Shown here in pieces: positions 46,750-54,748 of a stretch of DNA of 64,000 bases. The stretch lies in NCBI RefSeq assembly GCF_016918855.1, contig NZ_JADKYB010000004.1, forward strand, positions 248,001 through 312,000, written 5' to 3'. Numbering within the stretch: position 1 is the stretch's first letter; every line of letters begins with the position of its first letter. The position numbers were made by a program, and so were the translations under genes. This DNA comes from Actinacidiphila acididurans (GTDB taxonomy: Bacteria > Actinomycetota > Actinomycetes > Streptomycetales > Streptomycetaceae). The notes beneath the pieces are model-generated. The model saw only the letters and a program-made list of their open reading frames with translations, was not told the DNA's origin and searched no databases.

Positions 46750-47922
46750 TTACTTCGCGGCCAGCTCGGCGGCGCGCTCGGCGGCGCCGTCCATGGTGTC
46801 CACCTGCTCGACCAGCGGGTGGTTCGCCTGGTTGAGGATGCGGCGCCCCTCCTCGGCGTTGTTGCCGTCCAGGCGGACGACCAGCGGCTTGGTGACCTCC
46901 TCGCCCTTGGACTTCAGCAGCTCCAGGGCCTGCACGATGCCGTTGGCCACCGCGTCGCAGGCGGTGATGCCGCCGAAGACGTTGACGAAGACGGACCGGA
47001 CGTCCGGGTCGCCCAGGATGATCTCCAGGCCGTTGGCCATGACCTCGGCGGAGGCACCGCCGCCGATGTCCAGGAAGTTCGCGGGCTTGACGCCGCCGTG
47101 GCCCTCACCGGCGTACGCGACCACGTCGAGGGTGCTCATGACCAGGCCCGCGCCGTTGCCGATGATGCCGACCTGGCCGTCGAGCTTGACGTAGTTCAGG
47201 CCCTTGGCCTTGGCGGCGGCCTCCAGCGGGTTGGCGGCGGCCTTGTCCTCCAGCGCCTCGTGCTCGGGCTGGCGGAAGTCGGCGTTGGCGTCCAGCGAGA
47301 CCTTGCCGTCCAGCGCGATGATCTTGCCGTCGGCGGTCTTGACCAGCGGGTTCACCTCGACCAGCAGGGCGTCTTCCTTGATGAAGACGGTCCAGAGCTG
47401 CTGGAGGACGTCCGCGACCTGGTCGGCGACCTCGGCCGGGAACTTGGCGGCGGCCACGATCTCGGCGGCCTTCTCCGGGGTCACGCCGTCCAGGGCGTCC
47501 ACCGGGATGCGCGCCAGGGCGTCCGGGTTCTCCTCGGCGACGATCTCGATCTCCACGCCGCCCTGGACGGAGGCCATGGCCAGGAAGGTGCGGTTGGCCC
47601 GGTCGAGGAGGAAGGAGACGTAGTACTCCTCCTTGATGTCCGCGGTCTGGGCCAGCATCACCTTGTGGACCGTGTGGCCCTTGATGTCCATCCCGAGGAT
47701 GGCCTCGGCCTTGGCGACCGCGTCGTCCGGGTCCGCGGCGAGCTTCACGCCGCCGGCCTTGCCCCGGCCTCCCGTCTTGACCTGCGCCTTGACGACCGCC
47801 CGGCCGCCGAGTCGCTCCGCCACCGCGCGCGCCGCCTCGGGCGTGTCGATGACTTCACCGGCAAGCACCGGTACCCCGTGCTTGGCGAAGATGTCCCTCG
47901 CCTGGTACTCGAACAGGTCCAC
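46750..47922 (-). CDS. sucC: Succinyl-CoA synthetase beta subunit (ADP-forming type)
   Basis: 390 residues from GTG 47922. ATP-grasp domain at the front ([38 protein letters not shown]) and the C-terminal flavodoxin-like domain ([25 protein letters not shown]). First gene of sucCD. The ribosome binding site GGGAG (about 47931-47935) is the last of four G-tracts in a repeat that could form an RNA G-quadruplex. Confidence 0.97.
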   Translation of the reverse strand: MDLFEYQARDIFAKHGVPVLAGEVIDTPEAARAVAERLGGRAVVKAQVKTGGRGKAGGVKLAADPDDAVAKAEAILGMDIKGHTVHKVMLAQTADIKEEYYVSFLLDRANRTFLAMASVQGGVEIEIVAEENPDALARIPVDALDGVTPEKAAEIVAAAKFPAEVADQVADVLQQLWTVFIKEDALLVEVNPLVKTADGKIIALDGKVSLDANADFRQPEHEALEDKAAANPLEAAAKAKGLNYVKLDGQVGIIGNGAGLVMSTLDVVAYAGEGHGGVKPANFLDIGGGASAEVMANGLEIILGDPDVRSVFVNVFGGITACDAVANGIVQALELLKSKGEEVTKPLVVRLDGNNAEEGRRILNQANHPLVEQVDTMDGAAERAAELAAK

Positions 47923-47940
47923 GGGCGTCCGTCTCCCTTT

Positions 47941-47970
47941 TTCCCTGGTGTTCCCTGGATTTCCCTGGTG
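47941..47970 (-). repeat. Three 10-bp repeats with G-quadruplex potential upstream of sucC
   Basis: TTCCCTGGTG, TTCCCTGGAT, TTCCCTGGTG without gaps. On the sense strand of sucC this reads GGG-N7-GGG-N7-GGG-AAAAA-GGG, the last tract being the ribosome binding site, which fits the standard G3+N1-7 quadruplex pattern. The rest of the 317-bp gap 47923-48239 holds no gene; an inverted GTGCAGT/ACTGCAC pair lies at 48001-48055. Confidence 0.75.
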
Positions 47971-48239
47971 GAGGACGTCTCGGGCGGCTGCCGCCGGAAG
48001 TGTGCAGTGCCGCCAGATCCGCCTGGGCGTGCCGCTACGGGCAGGGCGACTGCACTGTCACAAGGGAAGCGCACACGGTGACCGAGTACGCGGCATGTCC
48101 GTCTTGCAGGTTATCGCCGTCGGTCGTGGGCTCCTAAATCGCGGATCACTTGTGGGCGGTGAGAACGGTCACAAACGTGTCCCTGACATCGGTCCGGGCT
48201 CGGCTGCCTGTCATGGGCATGTGCCGCAGTCACTTGTCG

Positions 48240-49400
48240 TCACTTGTCCGGGACCGGCAGCGGGCGCTTCTCGATGGCCGCGGCCATGACGTCGGGGAAC
48301 AGGTCGGGTGTGCAGGCGAAGGCGGGGGCGCCCAGTGCGGCGAGCGCTGCCGCGTGCTCCCGGTCGTACGCCGGCGCGCCCTCGTCCGACAGCGCGAGCA
48401 GCGCCACGAACTGCACCCCGGACGCCTTCATCGCCGCCACCCGCTTGAGCATCTCGTCACGTATGCCGCCCTCGTACAGGTCGCTGATCAGCACGACGAC
48501 GGTCTCGGCGGGCCGGGTGATCAACGACTGGCAGTACGCCAGGGCGCGGTTGATGTCGGTGCCGCCGCCGAGCTGGGTGCCGAACAGCACGTCCACCGGG
48601 TCGTCCAGCTGCTCGGTCAGGTCCACCACCGCGGTGTCGAAGACCACCAGCTTGGTGTCGATCGACCGCATCGAGGCGAGCACGGCGCCGAAGACCGAGG
48701 CGTAGACCACGGAGGCGGCCATCGAGCCCGACTGGTCGATGCACAGCACGACGTCCTTCTTCACCGCCCGGTCCGCGCGGCCGTAGCCGATCAGGCGTTC
48801 GGGGACGACCGTGCCGTGCTCGGGCAGGTAGTGCTTGAGGTTGGCCCGTATCGTGCGGTCCCAGTCGATGTCGCGGTGGCGGGGGCGGTTCACCTTGGCA
48901 CTGCGGTCCAGAGCGCCGGTGAGGGTGGCCCGGGTGCGGGTGGCCAGCTTCTTCTCCAGGTCGTCGACCACCTTGCGGACCACTGCCCGCGCGGTCTCCT
49001 TGGTGGTCTCGGGCATCGCCTTGTTCAGCGACAGCAGGGTGCCGACCAGGTGGACGTCCGCCTCCACGGCCTCCAGCATCTCCGGCTCCAGCAGCAGCGC
49101 GGACAGCCCGAGCCGGTCGATGGCGTCGCGCTGCATGACCTGCACCACGGAGCTGGGGAAATACGTCCTGATGTCCCCGAGCCACCGCGCGACCTGCGGC
49201 GCCGAGCCGCCCAGCCCCGCCGACCGCTCGGCACCGCGGGGGCCGCCCGCCTCGCCCGATCCGTACAGCGCGGTGAGCGTACGGTCCATCGCCGCGTCCC
49301 GCCCGCTCAGCTCCCAGCCCGTGCCCGCTCCGGCGCCGCCGTCCCCGGCCGCGCCGAGCACCAGCCGCCAGCGGCGCAGCCGCTCATCGGGGTCCGTCAT
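48240..49400 (-). CDS. VWA-domain protein (CoxE-like), MoxR partner
   Basis: 386 residues. Residues 1-205 are helical; the VWA domain at 215-385 has an intact MIDAS metal site: DQSGS (222-226), Thr281-Asp282 in GGGTDINRA, and Ser306-Asp307. VWA proteins of this class act with MoxR AAA+ ATPases as metal-dependent adaptors. Its start overlaps the DUF5682 stop by 17 bp, so it is the third gene of MoxR-DUF5682-VWA. Confidence 0.88.
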   Translation of the reverse strand: MTDPDERLRRWRLVLGAAGDGGAGAGTGWELSGRDAAMDRTLTALYGSGEAGGPRGAERSAGLGGSAPQVARWLGDIRTYFPSSVVQVMQRDAIDRLGLSALLLEPEMLEAVEADVHLVGTLLSLNKAMPETTKETARAVVRKVVDDLEKKLATRTRATLTGALDRSAKVNRPRHRDIDWDRTIRANLKHYLPEHGTVVPERLIGYGRADRAVKKDVVLCIDQSGSMAASVVYASVFGAVLASMRSIDTKLVVFDTAVVDLTEQLDDPVDVLFGTQLGGGTDINRALAYCQSLITRPAETVVVLISDLYEGGIRDEMLKRVAAMKASGVQFVALLALSDEGAPAYDREHAAALAALGAPAFACTPDLFPDVMAAAIEKRPLPVPDK

Positions 49401-51948
49401 CGTCCGTGCCTCCAGGGGTGCCGGGGGCGACGTCCGTCGTCCCGGGTTCGGTCGGGGTCGCGCCGGGTGTGCCGTCGGCGGGGGTGCGGTCGGTGGCCGT
49501 GGCCAGGTCGGTGGTCGTGGTGGTGCCGAGCAGGAGGCGTACGGTGTGGGCCGCCGCCTGCGCGCGGGCCGCGTCCAGGCCGGGGCCGAAGCCGGGCAGG
49601 CCCGCCTCCGCCGTGCCCGCGGGCCGGGTGCCGCGGGCCGGGCCGCGGCGCACCAGCTCGCCCACGGTCCGCCGCACTCCCGGCTCGAAGTCGGCGAACG
49701 TCCGCCGCAGCAGCGGCAGCACATCCGTGAACGCCTCCCCGCTCACCCCCGTCAGCCACCCGTCGACCAGGGCGAGCAGCCGCTCGTCGTGGACCAGCAG
49801 CATGCCGCCGCCGGCGAGGAAGCCCTCGATCCACGCTGCGGCCTCGCCGGGCGCGGTCCCGGGCGACAGCGCGAGGCCCATCAGCCGCGCCGCCTCCCCT
49901 GCCCCGAGCCGCCCCTCGTCCAGCAGCAGCCGCGCGGCGGCGCCCCGGAGCAGCCCGGGCACGGAGCCGTCCCGCTCGGCCAAGTTCCGCAGCACCCCGG
50001 CCCACCGCTCCCGCAGTTCCGTCACGGACGCGGCCGACTCGGGCGAACCCGGGCCCCGGGTCCCGGCCGGCTCGGGGCGGGCGGCGGGGAGGAGGGCGAT
50101 CGCGCGGTGGACCTCGTCGAGGTGCTTGCGCATGGCCGCCGCCGCGTCCGCGTCCAGGCCGACGCAGGCCGGGGGAAAGCCGACGCATATGCGCTGGGCC
50201 AGGCCCTCCGCGACCCGGGCCAGGGCGGCGGAGTCGGTGCCGCGCACGTCGCCGTAGCGGACCGCGCGGACCAGGGCGGGCAGGGCCGCGGCGAGGTGGG
50301 CGACGTCCGCGTCCAGGGCGGCGCGGTCGGCCAGCACCCGCATCACCGTGGGCAGCGCGCCGGACAGCCCGGCCAGCAGGCACTGCTCGGCCACCGCGGT
50401 CACCTCGGCGAGGACGGCGGAGTCCACGGCCGCGTCCTCGGCGCGGGCGGTCGCCGCCGCCTCCACGGTGGTGCCCCAGATGCCGGCCTCGGCGACGCGT
50501 ATCGCCGCCTCGGGCTCCCACCGCAGCCGCCAGGTCTCGCGGAAGGTGCCCTTGCCGCCGCGTCCGGCGACCGGCTGGCCCCAGTCGATCCGCAGCAGCC
50601 GCAGCCGGTGCAGCAGGCGGCTGCGGTCCGCGTCGGTGTCCTTGCGCAGGTCGAGTTCCAGCTCGCGTTCCAGCGCCTCGGGCTTCAGGCGCAGCCGCCG
50701 CTGCTCGCGGGCCAGGTCGCGGGCGAGCGGCACCGCGGGCGCGTCCGGCGGGACCTCGCCGAGCACGTCCCCGACGACCAGCCGGTCCTGTATCAGGGTC
50801 AGCGGCACGTCCGAGCCGTCGCACATCACCGCCCTTATCGCGTCCGTGGTCTCGCCGAGCCCGGCCAGCGGGCGGCCGCGCATCACCGCGAGCGCGTCGG
50901 CGAGCCGTACCGCCTCGATGACGTGCGCCGACGACACCGGCAGGTCCTCGTCCCGGAGCAGGCCGGCCACCTTGGTCATCCAGCGCGCGACCGGCCGGTC
51001 GGGCGCGGTGAACAGGTGCCGGTACCAGCCCGGCGAGGTGATCCCCGCGCCGTATCCGCCGGCCCGGGCCAGCCGGCGGTGGGTCCAGGGCACCCAGGTG
51101 GTCTCCACCTTCGCCTTGGGCAGGCCCTTGAGGAGCCGGCGGTCCGCCGCGGCGGCCGTGCGGGTCGCCAGCGCCGGGACGTGCCAGGCGCCGCAGACCA
51201 CCGCCGTGCGCTCGTACGCCTTGCGGGCCTCGCGGATGCGCAGCCGCATGTGCGCCTCGCGCGGCAGGTCCTGCGGGTACCCGCCGTCGCCGTAGGTCTC
51301 CCGGATCGCGGCCATCGCCTCGGCGACCGCCTGGAACGGGGCGAGCGCGTCCCCGTCGCCCTCCGCCCGGTGCTCCACGGCGTCCTCCCACCAGCGCTCC
51401 GGGTCGTCGTACCCGGCGGTCCTGGCGAGCACGGCCAGCGGGTCGATCCGTACGGATACCGCCTCGGCCGCGGGGTCCGGTCCCTCGCCCGGCGCCGCTC
51501 CCGGCCCGGCGTCCCCGGAGTCCGGCGCGCGGTCGGGGTCCGGGCCGCCGTCCCGCACCGGGCCCTCCCCCGGGGCCGGTGCGGCGTCCGGGGCGCCGTC
51601 ACCGGCCGGGGGCCCGGCGTCCTCACGGGCCAGGGAGTGGGCGGCCGGCAGGTCGATGAAGCGCACCTCGGCGCCCGCCTTGGCGGCCCACCGCATCGCC
51701 ACCCACTCCGGGGAGAACTCGGCGAACGGCCAGAAGGCGGCCCGGGCCGGGTCGTCCACCACGTGCGCGAGCAGCGCGACCGGCGGGCGCATCGCCGGGT
51801 CGGCGGCCAGCGCGGTAAGGGCGTCGGCCTCCGGCGGGCCCTCGATGAGCACGGCTTGCGGCCGGTAGGCGTCCAGCGCGGCCCGCACCGCCCGGGCCGA
51901 ACCGGGGCCGTGGTGGCGCACGCCGAGCAGGAGCAGGTCGTCCGTCAT
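49384..51948 (-). CDS. DUF5682 family protein
   Basis: 854 residues from ATG 51948; the ATG overlaps the MoxR stop (ATGA), giving coupled translation. It begins LLLLGVRHHGPGSARAV, a His-His-Gly start reminiscent of ChaN/TraB-like hydrolase folds, with IEGPPEAD and VDDPARAAFWPFAEFSP next; an acidic Pro/Gly insert lies at about 110-165. A long helical remainder (about 300-854) has no recognisable repeats. No biochemical role is established for the family. It always seems to travel with MoxR/VWA genes, as here, and may be the effector or substrate of the machine. Confidence 0.78.
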   Translation of the reverse strand: MTDDLLLLGVRHHGPGSARAVRAALDAYRPQAVLIEGPPEADALTALAADPAMRPPVALLAHVVDDPARAAFWPFAEFSPEWVAMRWAAKAGAEVRFIDLPAAHSLAREDAGPPAGDGAPDAAPAPGEGPVRDGGPDPDRAPDSGDAGPGAAPGEGPDPAAEAVSVRIDPLAVLARTAGYDDPERWWEDAVEHRAEGDGDALAPFQAVAEAMAAIRETYGDGGYPQDLPREAHMRLRIREARKAYERTAVVCGAWHVPALATRTAAAADRRLLKGLPKAKVETTWVPWTHRRLARAGGYGAGITSPGWYRHLFTAPDRPVARWMTKVAGLLRDEDLPVSSAHVIEAVRLADALAVMRGRPLAGLGETTDAIRAVMCDGSDVPLTLIQDRLVVGDVLGEVPPDAPAVPLARDLAREQRRLRLKPEALERELELDLRKDTDADRSRLLHRLRLLRIDWGQPVAGRGGKGTFRETWRLRWEPEAAIRVAEAGIWGTTVEAAATARAEDAAVDSAVLAEVTAVAEQCLLAGLSGALPTVMRVLADRAALDADVAHLAAALPALVRAVRYGDVRGTDSAALARVAEGLAQRICVGFPPACVGLDADAAAAMRKHLDEVHRAIALLPAARPEPAGTRGPGSPESAASVTELRERWAGVLRNLAERDGSVPGLLRGAAARLLLDEGRLGAGEAARLMGLALSPGTAPGEAAAWIEGFLAGGGMLLVHDERLLALVDGWLTGVSGEAFTDVLPLLRRTFADFEPGVRRTVGELVRRGPARGTRPAGTAEAGLPGFGPGLDAARAQAAAHTVRLLLGTTTTTDLATATDRTPADGTPGATPTEPGTTDVAPGTPGGTDDDGPR

Positions 51949-53117
51949 GCCGACACCTCGCGGCAGGCGCGGTAGAAGTCCTTCCATCCCTCGCGCTCGC
52001 GCACGACGGTCTCCAGATACTCCTGCCAGATGACCCGGTCGGCGGCCGGGTCGCGGACCACCGCGCCGAGGATGCCGGCGGCCACGTCCCCGGCGCGCAG
52101 CACCCCGTCGCCGAAGTGGGCGGCCAGCGCCAGGCCGTTGGTGATCACCGAGATCGCCTCGGCCGTGGACAGCGTGCCCGAGGGGGACTTGAGCTTGGTG
52201 CGGCCGTCCTCGGTGACGCCGGCCCGCAACTCGCGGAAGACGGTGACGACCCGGCGGATCTCGTCGGCGCCGCGCGGCGCGGCGGGCAGCTCCAGGCCGC
52301 GGCCGATCTGGTCGACCCGCCGGGAGACGATGTCCACCTCGTCGTCCGCGCTGGCGGGCAGCGGCAGCACCACCGTGTTGAAGCGGCGGCGCAGCGCGCT
52401 GGACAGGTCGTTGACCCCGCGGTCGCGGTCGTTGGCGGTCGCGATCAGGTTGAAGCCGCGCACGGCCTGGGTCTCGGTGCCCAGTTCCGGTATCGGCAGC
52501 GTCTTCTCGGACAGGATGGTGATCAAGGTGTCCTGCACGTCGGCCGGAATCCGGGTCAGCTCCTCGACCCGGGCGATCCGGCCCTCGGCCATCGCGCGCA
52601 TGACGGGGCTGTGCACCAGCGCGGCCGGGGTCGGGCCGTGGGTGAGGAGCTGCGCGTAGTTCCACCCGTAGCGGATCGCCTCCTCCGGGGTGCCCGCGGT
52701 GCCCTGCACGAGCAGCGTCGAGTCGCCGCTGATCGCGGCGGCCAGGTGCTCGGAGACCCAGGTCTTCGCGGTGCCCGGCACGCCGAGCAGCAGCAGCGCG
52801 CGGTCGGTGGCGAGGGTGGTGACGGCCACCTCGACGATCCGCCGCGGGCCCACGTACTTGGGGGTGATCACGGTGCCGTCCGGCAGGGTGCCGCCCATCA
52901 GATACGTGGCGACGGCCCACGGCGAGAGCTTCCACCGGGCCGGGCGGACGCGGTCGTCCGCGGCGGCCAGCGCGGCGAGTTCACCGGCGAAGGCGTCCTC
53001 GGCGTGCGGGCGCAGCGCCTGGTCCCGACCGGGCTCCCGGCCCTGCTCGTGCCCCTGCTCCCGGTCCTGGCCCGGGTCGGTCGTCGTGCCGAGGCCGGCA
53101 CCGGTCGTTTCGGACAT
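51945..53117 (-). CDS. MoxR-type AAA+ ATPase
   Basis: 390 residues. After a Gly/Gln/Glu/Arg-rich leader (1-35): Walker A GVPGTAKT (112-119), a Walker-B-position segment reading ARVEELTR (182-189) where most MoxR proteins have DE, sensor-1 TANDRDRG (227-234) and the arginine-finger region LRRRFN. Glu185-Glu186 would replace Asp-Glu; Mg binding may still work. MoxR ATPases remodel or activate partner proteins, usually with a VWA protein. First gene of the operon. The divergent promoter region holds a perfect 15-bp inverted repeat. Confidence 0.9.
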   Translation of the reverse strand: MSETTGAGLGTTTDPGQDREQGHEQGREPGRDQALRPHAEDAFAGELAALAAADDRVRPARWKLSPWAVATYLMGGTLPDGTVITPKYVGPRRIVEVAVTTLATDRALLLLGVPGTAKTWVSEHLAAAISGDSTLLVQGTAGTPEEAIRYGWNYAQLLTHGPTPAALVHSPVMRAMAEGRIARVEELTRIPADVQDTLITILSEKTLPIPELGTETQAVRGFNLIATANDRDRGVNDLSSALRRRFNTVVLPLPASADDEVDIVSRRVDQIGRGLELPAAPRGADEIRRVVTVFRELRAGVTEDGRTKLKSPSGTLSTAEAISVITNGLALAAHFGDGVLRAGDVAAGILGAVVRDPAADRVIWQEYLETVVREREGWKDFYRACREVSA

Positions 53118-53234
53118 GGTTCTCCCCCATCGCGTGAGTGCGTAGACAAGTGACGACGAATGAAAAGGCCTGCCAAGGCATGGGAACGGCCTGTGCACGG
53201 GCCCCTCGGTCCGTGCTGAATCCACCATGCACCA

Positions 53235-53294
53235 CCCCTCTGACAATCGGTCACCGAGCGCGATCTGTGCAGGTCAGGGCGATTGTCAGAGGGG
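53235..53294. promoter_or_regulatory. Perfect 15-bp inverted repeat between the two halves of the MoxR/SWIM cassette
   Basis: CCCCTCTGACAATCG (53235-53249) and its exact reverse complement (53280-53294) are separated by 30 bp, centres 45 bp apart. The minus-strand reading of the left arm contains TTGTCA, 16-17 nt before TGGATT, a possible promoter for the MoxR operon. The right arm lies just before the SWIM gene -10. One regulator binding both arms could control both operons. Confidence 0.75.
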
Positions 53295-53299
53295 GGTCC

Positions 53300-53312
53300 T
53301 ACCTTCGTGGGC
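53300..53312 (+). promoter_or_regulatory. Leaderless -10 element before the SWIM gene
   Basis: TACCTT (53300-53305) lies 7 nt before ATG 53313; no ribosome binding site. The right arm of the inverted repeat ends 5 bp upstream of the hexamer, where a bound protein would block polymerase. Confidence 0.45.
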
Positions 53313-54656
53313 ATGGAGACGGAAGCACGGTGGACGGCTGATCAGGTGCTCGCGCTCGCGCCTGACGCCGCATCGAGAAAAGCGGGCGCGCGCCTCGCGA
53401 CGCCCGCGCCGTGGACCGGCACGGGGGTGGCCGGACGCACGGTGTGGGGGTCGTGCAAGGGCAGCGGGAGCCGGCCGTACCAGACCGCGGTCGACCTGGC
53501 CGGGCCGGCGTTCCGCTGCACCTGCCCGAGCCGCAAGTTCCCGTGCAAGCACGCGCTGGGCCTGCTGCTGCTGTGGGCCGAGGGGGAGTCGGGTCCGATC
53601 ACGGCGGACACCGAGCCGGACTGGGTGGAGCAGTGGACCGCTGCACGGCGGAAGAAGGCCGAGGAAGCGGCCGCGAAGGAACCGAAGGCAGCGGCGGGCC
53701 CGGCGGACCCGGACGCGGCGCGCAAGCGGGCCGAGCGGCGGGCGGTGCGGGTCGAGGGCGGCGCCGCCGAACTGGAGCAGCGGCTGACCGACCTGCTGCG
53801 CGGCGGCCTGGCCGGCGCGGACCGGGCCGGCTACCAGCAGTGGGACGAGGTCGCGGCCCGCATGGTCGACGCGCAGGCGCCCGGGCTCGCCTCGCGCGTA
53901 CGGGAGTTGGGGGCGCTGCCGGCCACCGGCGGGGACTGGCCGTCGCGGATGCTGGAGGAGACCGCGCTGCTGCACCTGCTGGCCCGCGGCTTCCTCGGCC
54001 GCGAACGGCTGCCGGGCCCGCTCGCGGAGACCGTGCGTACCCGGATCGGCTTCACCGTCGACACCGCGGAGGTGCTGGCGGGGCCCACCGTGCGCGGCCA
54101 GTGGCTGGTGCTGGCGCAGTACGACACGGCGGACGACCGGCTGACCACCCGCCGGATCTGGCTGCACGACGAGGGCGCCGGACGGTTCGCCCTGCTGCTG
54201 TCCTTCGGCGCGGCGGGCCGGGCACCCGAACTCGCCCTCGCGGTGGGCACCGTGATGGACGCGGAACTGGCCTACCACCCGGCCGCGCTCCCGCTGCGGG
54301 CCGCCCTGGGCCCGCGCCACGACATCGGCCGGCCCGTGCGAATCCCGGCCGGCACCGCGACCGGCCAGGCGCTGGCCGCATACGGCTCCGCCCTGGCCGA
54401 CGACCCCTGGCTGGACGCCTTCCCAGTCCTGCTCGGCCCGGTCGTCCCCCTCCCCGGCCCGGACCGCTGGCAGCTCGCCGACGCCCACTCGGACGACGCG
54501 ATCCCGGTCGCCGGCATGGGCCCCTCCGCCGCCCTGTGGCGCCTCGCCGCGGTCTCCGGCGGCCACCCGCTCACGGTCTTCGGCGAACTCGGCCCCACCG
54601 GCATACGCCCGCTCACGGCATGGACCGACGGCTCACCGGAGCCGATAGCCCTCTGA
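53313..54656 (+). CDS. SWIM zinc-finger protein
   Basis: 447 residues. The SWIM motif CxCx6CxH is complete: Cys69, Cys71, Cys78 and His80 (FRCTCPSRKFPCKHALG). A Lys/Glu/Ala-rich helical segment (about 115-150) and a large C-terminal region without recognised domain follow. SWIM fingers bind DNA or protein. In this cassette it is divergent from MoxR and followed by DUF5691 (92 bp), so it may recruit the machine to nucleic acid; this is inference. Confidence 0.85.
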   Translation: METEARWTADQVLALAPDAASRKAGARLATPAPWTGTGVAGRTVWGSCKGSGSRPYQTAVDLAGPAFRCTCPSRKFPCKHALGLLLLWAEGESGPITADTEPDWVEQWTAARRKKAEEAAAKEPKAAAGPADPDAARKRAERRAVRVEGGAAELEQRLTDLLRGGLAGADRAGYQQWDEVAARMVDAQAPGLASRVRELGALPATGGDWPSRMLEETALLHLLARGFLGRERLPGPLAETVRTRIGFTVDTAEVLAGPTVRGQWLVLAQYDTADDRLTTRRIWLHDEGAGRFALLLSFGAAGRAPELALAVGTVMDAELAYHPAALPLRAALGPRHDIGRPVRIPAGTATGQALAAYGSALADDPWLDAFPVLLGPVVPLPGPDRWQLADAHSDDAIPVAGMGPSAALWRLAAVSGGHPLTVFGELGPTGIRPLTAWTDGSPEPIAL

Positions 54657-54748
54657 CGGGGGTTCAGACGGCGGCAGACGCTCTCCCGGCAGGGGCCCGG
54701 GCGGCCACGGCAAGGCGACAGCGACGGACGGCAGGCGTGGGGGAAACG

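Noticed and set aside
49401-52935. Frame extending DUF5682 upstream to 52935
   Set aside because: It crosses the MoxR gene; the ATGA overlap at 51945-51948 is the natural start.
53411-54748. Long in-frame upstream extension of the DUF5691 gene (974-codon frame)
   Set aside because: It overlaps the SWIM gene in another frame; ATG 54749 has its own ribosome site and starts the family signature.
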